In this document: positions 58,106-64,000 of the stretch, in pieces
Position numbering within the stretch: position 1 is the stretch's first letter
Layout: each line of letters opens with the position of its first letter
Assembly: GCF_019396345.1 (NCBI RefSeq)
Contig: NZ_JAHKRM010000007.1
Coordinates: 386,381-450,380 of the forward strand
Direction: 5' to 3'
Source of the DNA: Nonomuraea guangzhouensis
Lineage (GTDB): Bacteria > Actinomycetota > Actinomycetes > Streptosporangiales > Streptosporangiaceae
Length of the DNA stretch: 64,000 bases
Position numbers and translations under genes: made by a program
The notes under the pieces: model-generated
The model's database searches: none
The model's input: the letters and a program-made list of their open reading frames with translations, nothing else
What the model was told of the DNA's origin: nothing

Positions 58106-59016
58106 CGACGGCGACCGTGACCAGGCCCGCTCAGGCGCCGCGGCGCAGGCGGCGCAAGGGCGGCTCGCGGCAGAACCGCGAGATGTGGGTGCTCATGCTG
58201 CCCGCGCTGGTGCCGGTCCTGCTGTTCAGTGTGGGCCCGCTGCTGTACGGCATCGGCCTGGCGTTCACCGACGCCGAGTCGGGCCGCAACCACGTCACCA
58301 GCTTCGTCGGCCTGGAGAACTTCGGCACCCTGCTCGCCGACGAGGACTTCTGGACGTCGATCAGGATCGGCCTGATCTGGGCCGTGTCGGTGACCGTGCT
58401 GCAGTTTCTGGCCTCTTTGGGACTGGCGTTGCTGCTCAACCAGAAACTCTGGTTCAGGGGGCTGGCCCGGGTGCTGGCCGTGGTGCCGTGGGCGATGCCG
58501 CCCGTGGTCATCGGGCTGATGTGGCGGCTGGTCTACCACCCCGACGCCGGGATCGTGAACACCACGTTCGGCACCGACATCAACTGGCTCGCCGACTTCT
58601 CCTGGGCCCTGCCCGCCATCATCGTCATGGGCGTCTGGAGCGGCATGCCGCAGACCACGGTCGTGCTGCTGGCCGGCCTGCAGGGCATCCCCAGGGAGCT
58701 CTACGAGGCCGGCGAGGTCGACGGCGCGGGCGTCTGGCGGAAGTTCTGGAGCATCACGCTGCCGCAACTGCGGCCGGTCATCGTCACCATCACCTCGCTC
58801 GACTTCGTGTGGAACGTCAACCAGTTCACCCTCGTCTACGTGCTCACGCAGGGCGGTCCCGGAGGGCGGACGAGGCTGCCGATGCTGTTCGCCTACGAGG
58901 AGGCGTTCCGCTACGGCTTCTTCGGCTACGCGGCGACCATGGGCGTCACCATCGTGATCGTCGTCCTGGGCCTGCTCGGCTTCTATCTCTGGCGGCAGAT
59001 GCGGGAGGCGTCATGA
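58102..59016 (+). CDS. Sugar ABC transporter permease (MalF-like, CUT1)
   Basis: The product has 304 aa with a basic N-terminal tail (RRRRRKGGSRQNR) and six helices. The EAA loop reads IPRELYEAGEVDGAGVWRKF. It overlaps LacI upstream (ATGA) and its partner permease downstream (ATGA). No ATPase is encoded nearby, so a shared ATPase is expected. Confidence 0.92.
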   Translation: MTTATVTRPAQAPRRRRRKGGSRQNREMWVLMLPALVPVLLFSVGPLLYGIGLAFTDAESGRNHVTSFVGLENFGTLLADEDFWTSIRIGLIWAVSVTVLQFLASLGLALLLNQKLWFRGLARVLAVVPWAMPPVVIGLMWRLVYHPDAGIVNTTFGTDINWLADFSWALPAIIVMGVWSGMPQTTVVLLAGLQGIPRELYEAGEVDGAGVWRKFWSITLPQLRPVIVTITSLDFVWNVNQFTLVYVLTQGGPGGRTRLPMLFAYEEAFRYGFFGYAATMGVTIVIVVLGLLGFYLWRQMREAS

Positions 59017-59831
59017 AGAAGATCCCGCAGTACGCGGCACTCCTGGCCTACATGGTCTTCCTGGCGTTCCCGCTGGTGTGGCTGCTGTCCACGGCGCTCA
59101 AGACGCCGCAGGAGATGGCCAACCTGCATCCGACGTGGATCCCGGACCGGCCGACGCTGGCCAACTTCACCGACGCCTTCGGCGAGCAGGACCTGGTCGG
59201 AGCGGGACTGCGCAGCCTGATCGTGGCCCTGTCCAGCTCCGTGCTGACGGTCGCCGTCTCCCTGCCCGCCTCCTACGCGCTGGCCCGCTACCAGGGCGTG
59301 CTCAAGCGGGTGGCGCTCGGCTGGGTGCTGGTCAGCCAGGTGTTCCCGTTCATCCTGATCATCATCCCGCTGTTCATGGTGCTCAAGCAGCTCGACCTGG
59401 TGAACACCCTGTTCGGCCTGGTGGTCGTGCACGTGACGTTCACGCTGCCGTTCGCACTGTGGATGCTCCAGGGGTACGTGCGCTCCGTGCCGCGCGAGCT
59501 GGAGGAGGCCGCGGCCATGGACGGCGCGACCCGGGTCCGCTCGATCATCAGCATCGTCGCTCCGCTGCTCGCGCCGGGTGTGGTGGCGACGCTGCTCTTC
59601 TCGTTCATCTCCTCATGGAACGAGTTCCTGTTCGCGCTCGTGGTCCTCAAGGACCCCGATGTGATGACGCTGCCGCTGACGCTGGTGCGGTTCACCGGCC
59701 CTGAGGGAGTGTCCAGGCTCGGCCCGCTGGCCGCGGCGTCGCTCATGGCGACGATCCCGAGCCTGATCTTTTTCGCAATCATCCAGCGACGGCTGAGGTC
59801 CGGCCTGATGGCCGGCGCTGTGAAGGGCTAG
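59013..59831 (+). CDS. Sugar ABC transporter permease (MalG-like, CUT1)
   Basis: The product has 272 aa with six helices. The EAA loop is VPRELEEAAAMDGATRVRSI, and the end FFAIIQRRLRSGLMAGAVKG is the MalG-type terminus. It is followed by the binding protein after 9 bases. Confidence 0.92.
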   Translation: MKKIPQYAALLAYMVFLAFPLVWLLSTALKTPQEMANLHPTWIPDRPTLANFTDAFGEQDLVGAGLRSLIVALSSSVLTVAVSLPASYALARYQGVLKRVALGWVLVSQVFPFILIIIPLFMVLKQLDLVNTLFGLVVVHVTFTLPFALWMLQGYVRSVPRELEEAAAMDGATRVRSIISIVAPLLAPGVVATLLFSFISSWNEFLFALVVLKDPDVMTLPLTLVRFTGPEGVSRLGPLAAASLMATIPSLIFFAIIQRRLRSGLMAGAVKG

Positions 59832-59840
59832 GAGGCTCTT

Positions 59841-61154
59841 ATGCGTATCAAATCCGCGTTGGCGGCGGCGGCGATCGTCGCCTTGGCCGCCGGGTGCGGT
59901 GGGGGCGGTGGCGGCGCGAGCTCCGGCGAGTCCGCCAAGCCCGGGGAGCCGGTCAAGCTCAACTTCCTCAGCCTCGCCTGGCAGAAGGAGTCGGTCGCGG
60001 CCAACAAGCAGCTCGTCGACGAGTGGAACAAGGCCAACCCCACCATCCAGGTCACCTACGTCCAGGGCAGCTGGGACAACGTCAACGACCAGCTCGTCAC
60101 CTCCTTCGAGGGCGGCGACCCGCCGGACGTCATCCACGACGACTCCCCGGCCCTGTCGGGCTTCGCCTCCAAGGGCTACCTGCTCGACCTCAAGGACAAG
60201 GTGCCCGCCGACCTCAAGAGCGACATCCCGCAGCCCGCCTGGGACACCGTCACCTTCGACGACGGCAAGGGCAACCAGGGCGTGTACGGCGTGCCGTTCC
60301 TGCAGGAGTCGCAGGTCATCATCGCCAACAAGAAGCTGCTCGACGCCGCCAAGGTGCGCGTCCCCACCTCCGACAACCCGTGGACGTGGGACGAGTTCGC
60401 CGAGGTCAGCAAGAAGCTGACCAAGAGCGGCGCGTACGGCGTCGCCTGGCCGATGAAGTCGCCCGTCAACAAGACGCTCAACCTGGCGCTCAACTTCGGC
60501 GGCACCTTCTTCCAGACCGCCGACGGCAAGACCACGGTCAAGGTGGGCCCGGAGGAGAAGCAGGTCCTCCAGCGCATCCACGACCAGCTCTACAAGGACA
60601 AGTCCGCCGACACCTCGGCGCTCGGCATGGGCACCGCCGACCCGCTGCCCGGCTTCTTCGCCGGCAAGTACGCGATGCTGCCGGTCGGCGTCTACCTGCG
60701 CCAGCAGGTCGTCGAGCAGGCGCCCAAGGGCTTCGACTGGGTCACGCTCCCGCCGCTGAAGGGCACCACCAGCGAGCAGGGCGCGGTCTCGCAGACCCTG
60801 TCCGTGGCCGCCGACAGCAAGCACCCGGACGAGGCGCTGAAGTTCATCTCCTTCTTCCTGAACGGCGCCAACCAGGCCAAGCTCGCCAAGGGCGACTGGC
60901 TGCTGCCCACCTCCACCAAGGCCGCCGCCGACCCGGCGATGACCACCACGGAGAACGGCTGGGACGTGGCCACCGCCTCCGGCAAGAACCTCGTCGTGGC
61001 GCCGTTCCTCAAGGTCAACGGGTTCGACGAGTGGAAGAGCAAGGTCGCGACGCCGGTCCTGCAGCAGTACTACGGCAACAAGATCTCGATCGACGAGGCG
61101 GCGGCCAAGCTGGTGGCCGACGGCAACAAGGTGCTGGAGCGGTACCAGCGGTGA
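59841..61154 (+). CDS. Sugar-type ABC binding lipoprotein
   Basis: The product has 437 aa. The lipobox VALAAGC puts the lipidated cysteine at residue 19, followed by a Gly/Ser-rich linker. Family-1 features include VKLNFLSLAWQKESVAANKQ, TSFEGGDPPDVIHDD and YGVPFLQESQVIIANKKLL. It overlaps the first ADP-ribosylglycohydrolase gene by 4 bases (GTGA), so the ligand is probably the substrate of those hydrolases or a precursor of it. Confidence 0.92.
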   Translation: MRIKSALAAAAIVALAAGCGGGGGGASSGESAKPGEPVKLNFLSLAWQKESVAANKQLVDEWNKANPTIQVTYVQGSWDNVNDQLVTSFEGGDPPDVIHDDSPALSGFASKGYLLDLKDKVPADLKSDIPQPAWDTVTFDDGKGNQGVYGVPFLQESQVIIANKKLLDAAKVRVPTSDNPWTWDEFAEVSKKLTKSGAYGVAWPMKSPVNKTLNLALNFGGTFFQTADGKTTVKVGPEEKQVLQRIHDQLYKDKSADTSALGMGTADPLPGFFAGKYAMLPVGVYLRQQVVEQAPKGFDWVTLPPLKGTTSEQGAVSQTLSVAADSKHPDEALKFISFFLNGANQAKLAKGDWLLPTSTKAAADPAMTTTENGWDVATASGKNLVVAPFLKVNGFDEWKSKVATPVLQQYYGNKISIDEAAAKLVADGNKVLERYQR

Positions 61155-62203
61155 CGTATCGGGACAAAGCCCGGGGGTGTCTGCTCGGCCTCGCGGCCGG
61201 CGACGCCCTCGGGGCGCCCGCGGAGAACCTCACGCCGGCGGAGATCCGCCGGCGGTGGGGCCGGCTCACCGAGATCGAGGGCGGCGGGACGGACGACACC
61301 GAGTACGCCATCTTCGCCTCCTCGCTGCTGGTCCGGCACGGGCACGCGTTGACCTCGGCCGACGTGGCCCACGCCTACCGGACGGAGATCATCCCCCTGG
61401 TGACGGGGCCGATGCGCGGCGCCGGGTTCTCCGAGCTCGGCACCGTCGAGGCGCTCAGGCGTGGGCTGGAGCCGCCGCTGACCGGGCTCGCGCACCAGCA
61501 CGGCTGGTCCGACGGGCTGGCCATGCGGGCGGCGCCGTACGGCGTGTTCTGCCCCGGCGACCCGGCGGAGGCCGCCCGGCTCGTCGAGCAGGACGGGCGG
61601 GTCAGCCAGTCGGGCGAGGGCGTGCTGGGCGGGCGGGCCGTCGCCGGTGCGGTGGCCGCCGCGATGACCGGCGCCGCGCCGGGGGAGGTGGTGGCCGCCG
61701 CGCTGTCGGTGATACCCGCGGACTCCTGGACGGCCCGCGACATCGTACGAGCGCGCGACGTGGTGAGTGCCCACGACAACGGGTCAGGCCGCGACGTGGT
61801 GCGAGGCCGTGACAGCGTGCCGGGCCGTGACAGCGTGCCGGGCGGCCACGCGGCCGCCTCAGGTGACGACGAGGCGCAGGTCGTCGAAGCGCTTCACCAG
61901 GCCGTGGTGGTCGAGCACTACCCCTGGACCGACGTGGCGCCTGAGGCCGTGGCGCTCGCCCTGGCCGCGTACCTGGCGGGCGGCGGCGACGTCGAGACCA
62001 GCGTCACGTTCGGGGTGAGCCTCGGCCGCGACGCCGACACCATCGGTGCCATCGCCGGCGCCATCGCGGGTGCCGGGCAGGGGCGGGACGGCGTCCCGGA
62101 ACGCTGGGCGAGCAGGATAGGCCCGGTGACGGGTAAATGCCTGCCCGTCGTGGCGGGCAGGCACGTGCTGGACGTCGCCGACGAACTGGCGGAAGGACTG
62201 TAG
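61151..62203 (+). CDS. ADP-ribosylglycohydrolase (DraG-like), with repeat-rich insert
   Basis: The product has 350 aa. All metal-site motifs are intact: LAAGDALGAP, GGTDDTEYA and GRDADTIGAIAGAIAGA. It is longer than usual because of an insert (about 196-240) rich in Arg-Asp-x-Val units (ARDIVRARDVVSAHDN, then VRGRDSVPGRDSVPGG). The insert contains an exact 18-bp tandem duplication. It should cleave an ADP-ribosyl or ribosyl bond in the cytoplasm, following import by the co-encoded transporter. Start GTG overlaps the binding-protein stop. Confidence 0.9.
   Translation: MTYRDKARGCLLGLAAGDALGAPAENLTPAEIRRRWGRLTEIEGGGTDDTEYAIFASSLLVRHGHALTSADVAHAYRTEIIPLVTGPMRGAGFSELGTVEALRRGLEPPLTGLAHQHGWSDGLAMRAAPYGVFCPGDPAEAARLVEQDGRVSQSGEGVLGGRAVAGAVAAAMTGAAPGEVVAAALSVIPADSWTARDIVRARDVVSAHDNGSGRDVVRGRDSVPGRDSVPGGHAAASGDDEAQVVEALHQAVVVEHYPWTDVAPEAVALALAAYLAGGGDVETSVTFGVSLGRDADTIGAIAGAIAGAGQGRDGVPERWASRIGPVTGKCLPVVAGRHVLDVADELAEGL
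61805..61840 (+). repeat. 18-bp tandem duplication inside ADP-ribosylglycohydrolase
   Basis: GGCCGTGACAGCGTGCCG occurs twice in direct succession, adding six residues in frame (GRDSVP twice). It sits in an apparently disordered, family-atypical insert. Confidence 0.85.
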
Positions 62204-62209
62204 GAACTC

Positions 62210-63178
62210 ATGTCGGGGGACAGAATCGCGGGAGCCTTCGTCGGGCTCGCCGTGGGAGACGCCGTAGGCTGGCCCGCCGCCAGGCACCGGTCGGCCCTGC
62301 ACGCGCCATGGAGCAGACGCCTGCTCCGCGAGCTCGACACGTTCGCGGAGGAGCACCGGGTCACCACGCTGCCGGTGCCGTTCGCGCTCAACCAGCCCGT
62401 GGCGCCGCTGGCCGTCGGCCCGTCCGACGACGCCGAGTGGCTCGCCTGGACGCTGCTCACCATCGACCGGCCGCGCGCCGAGGCGTTCGGCGACCTCACG
62501 AGCCGAGAGGACATCCGGGCGCGCATCTCGGTGGCCACCGCGCTCGGCAACCTGGCCAAGGGCGTCGCGCCCCCGGCCAGCGGCCACGACAACCCGCACC
62601 ACTTCGACGACGCCGCCGCCGTCAGGGCCGTCGCCTTCGGCGCGCTCGGCCGGGATCCGACCGAGGACGCCCAGGTCACCAACGCCAACGACGGGCTGCT
62701 CGGGGCCCTGGCCATGGCGGCCGCGGTGGCCGAGGCGGTGGCGACGGGCTCGGCGGCCGCGGCGGCCGGGGCGGCGCTGGCCGTACTGCCGCCCGACACC
62801 GCCATCGGGCACAACGCCCGGCTGGCGCTGGACGTGGCGCGCACGGCGGGCGACCCGTTCGCCGCCGTGCCCGCGCTCGACGCCGCGCTGCTCGACCACG
62901 TCTACAGCTACGGGGTGGGCGCCGCGCAGACGGTGCCCGTGGCGCTGGCGCTGGCCGAGGTCGCGGGCGGCGCCCTGAGCGCGGCCGTACCGGCCGCCGC
63001 GTGCCTGGCCGCGCTGGCCGACTCCGCGCCCGCGCTCACCGGGGCGCTCACCGGGGCATGCGGCGGGCTCGACACGATTTCGGAGGGGTGGATCGCGTCG
63101 GCGCGCACACTGGCAGGGTGCTGTCTGCCGGAACTGGCAGGAAAAGATGTCATCGAACTTATGGAGGAACTCGTATGA
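62210..63178 (+). CDS. ADP-ribosylglycohydrolase-like protein with altered metal site
   Basis: The product has 322 aa. The N-terminal fold is recognisable (GAFVGLAVGDAVGWPAARHR), but the key TDDT motif is PSDDAEWLA. The usual C-terminal G-x-D-x-DT is not evident: candidate positions read TNANDGLLGALAMAAAVA and GGLDTISEGWIASA. It may have lost hydrolase activity and act as a partner or a different enzyme. It begins 6 bases after its upstream paralog and overlaps the third one (ATGA), so three family members are made together. Confidence 0.78.
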   Translation: MSGDRIAGAFVGLAVGDAVGWPAARHRSALHAPWSRRLLRELDTFAEEHRVTTLPVPFALNQPVAPLAVGPSDDAEWLAWTLLTIDRPRAEAFGDLTSREDIRARISVATALGNLAKGVAPPASGHDNPHHFDDAAAVRAVAFGALGRDPTEDAQVTNANDGLLGALAMAAAVAEAVATGSAAAAAGAALAVLPPDTAIGHNARLALDVARTAGDPFAAVPALDAALLDHVYSYGVGAAQTVPVALALAEVAGGALSAAVPAAACLAALADSAPALTGALTGACGGLDTISEGWIASARTLAGCCLPELAGKDVIELMEELV

Positions 63179-64000
63179 CGCCGCTTGAAGACAGGGCGAC
63201 CGGCTGCGTGGCGGGGGCGGCTGTCGGTGACGCGCTGGGCGGCGCCACCGAGGGCTGGACTCCCGAACAGATCACCACCAGGTACGGCGGGCAGGTCGAG
63301 GGCATCGTGCCCCCGTACAACGAGGACTGGGCCAACGCCCGGCCCATCGCCCCGTACCACAAGGGCGACGGCCACATCACCGATGACACCTTGATGACGC
63401 ACGCGCTCATCCGCGTCTACGAGAAGGCCGGAGGTCATCTCGGGGCGTACTCGATGGCCGAGTACTTCGTGCCCGAGCTGATGGGCGAGCGCCGGTGGAT
63501 CCCCGAGCTGGAGGCTGAGGCGCTGCCGCTCCAGCGGATCTTCCTGGCCGAGAAGTGGATCGTCGCCCGGCTGCACTACGGCCACGTGGACCCCCGCGAG
63601 GCCGGGGTCGGCAACATCGTCAACTGCGGCGCGGCCATGTACGTGGCGCCCGTCGGCATCGTCAACGCCGCCGACCCCGACGCCGCCTACGCCGAGGCCA
63701 TCGACCTGACCGGCGCCCACCAGTCGAGCTACGGCCGGGAGGCCGCCGGCGTCATGGCGGCGGCCGTCGCCGAGGCGATGCGGCCGGGCGCGAGCTTCGA
63801 CTCCGTGGTGGCCACCTGCCTCAGGCTGGCCAAGGACGGCGTGTTCTCCTACGAGCTCGGCAAGATGAAGACTGTGCCGTTCCACAACGTCTGGGACTGG
63901 CACAAGAGCGTGGAGGCGCCCGACGAGCGGACGGTCCGCTTCACCTTCTCCAAGGCCAACTACCAGGAGTGGGACTTCAACCTCTACAACCGCGTCATCG
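63175..64000 (+). CDS. ADP-ribosylglycohydrolase fused in frame to a binding-protein fragment (runs off window)
   Basis: Residues 1-221 are a normal ADP-ribosylglycohydrolase N-terminal part, with AGAAVGDALGGATEGW, ITDDTLMTHALIRVY and the central GVGNIVNCGAAMYVAPVGIV. After LAKDG, at codon 223, the frame continues as VFSYELGKMKTVPFHNVWDW and on, which is residues 136-188 of the family-5 binding protein encoded at 9666. The expected C-terminal metal motif is therefore missing. The join preserves reading frame and falls in a shared 10-base stretch. The gene may be a true recombinant or an assembly chimera; see findings. Confidence 0.7.
   Translation, partial: MTPLEDRATGCVAGAAVGDALGGATEGWTPEQITTRYGGQVEGIVPPYNEDWANARPIAPYHKGDGHITDDTLMTHALIRVYEKAGGHLGAYSMAEYFVPELMGERRWIPELEAEALPLQRIFLAEKWIVARLHYGHVDPREAGVGNIVNCGAAMYVAPVGIVNAADPDAAYAEAIDLTGAHQSSYGREAAGVMAAAVAEAMRPGASFDSVVATCLRLAKDGVFSYELGKMKTVPFHNVWDWHKSVEAPDERTVRFTFSKANYQEWDFNLYNRVI
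63829..64000 (+). repeat. Second copy of the 172-base segment, inside an unrelated gene
   Basis: The segment replaces the expected 3' part of an ADP-ribosylglycohydrolase gene and continues to the window edge. The left border is a 10-base identity (GCCAAGGACG). It may extend beyond 64000. Confidence 0.97.

Noticed and set aside
1..64000. Biosynthetic cluster, CRISPR array or transposon
   Set aside because: No PKS, NRPS, terpene or RiPP core enzymes, no regular direct-repeat/spacer structure, and no transposase or terminal inverted repeats were found. The scattered oxygenase, methyltransferase and exporter genes do not form one pathway.

Overview
This is a high-GC, gene-dense window from an actinomycete. 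The signs are strong G/C bias at third codon positions, GTG and TTG starts, many 4-base ATGA/GTGA stop-start overlaps, a LexA box of actinobacterial type, an actinobacterial integration-host-factor protein, a Methyltransf_19 protein and a canonical Gly-Cys-Val tRNA trio. A filamentous member of Streptosporangiales or a close relative is a reasonable guess, but the genus is an inference from gene content. I see no transposase, integrase, phage module, CRISPR array, rRNA, or PKS/NRPS cluster.

Layout. 1-9.5 kb: an ECF sigma factor with its zinc-finger anti-sigma partner (cut by the left edge), an SPFH protein, an MHS-type transporter divergent from a GntR regulator, a pair of paralogous secreted proteins behind a hairpin that buries their ribosome binding site, a CGNR regulator, AlkB behind a LexA-like SOS box, and a secreted BNR-type propeller. 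9.6-17.6 kb: a family-5 (oligopeptide-type) ABC importer ending in a GH2 beta-mannosidase, which reads as one beta-mannoside uptake and hydrolysis operon. 17.5-22.2 kb: a GNAT enzyme, a tiny secreted peptide, a phospholipase D-like protein, an amidase, and a PadR regulator with its membrane partner. 22.2-26.9 kb: an unusual packed tRNA trio, an intrinsic terminator, an overlooked 37-codon gene coupled to an ADP-ribosylglycohydrolase, then a CDF transporter, an SDR, an SGNH hydrolase and an AraC regulator. 27-36.6 kb: exporters, housekeeping and regulatory genes and the Gly-Cys-Val tRNAs.

36.7-46.2 kb is a large glycan operon: GH36 alpha-galactosidase, a CUT1 ABC importer, a Tat-exported PhoD-like phosphatase/phosphodiesterase, a secreted GH27 alpha-galactosidase and a cytoplasmic GH20 hexosaminidase. 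A divergent ROK repressor precedes it, and a near-perfect inverted repeat overlaps its -10 region. 46.2-56.9 kb holds a Ski2-like helicase, an acyltransferase divergent from a histidine kinase/response regulator pair with an 18-bp palindrome between them, a stand-alone IHF-like protein, and a second ROK/MFS pair.

57-64 kb is a third sugar-type locus: a LacI regulator with a 12-bp palindromic operator, a CUT1 ABC importer, and then three consecutive ADP-ribosylglycohydrolase-family genes joined by stop-start overlaps or a 6-bp gap. This suggests uptake and hydrolysis of ribosylated or ADP-ribosylated compounds. The third of these genes turns, in frame, into a 172-base near-copy (170/172) of the family-5 binding-protein gene at 10059-10230 and runs off the window. 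That is either a recombination product or an assembly chimera, and it is the strangest structural feature here.
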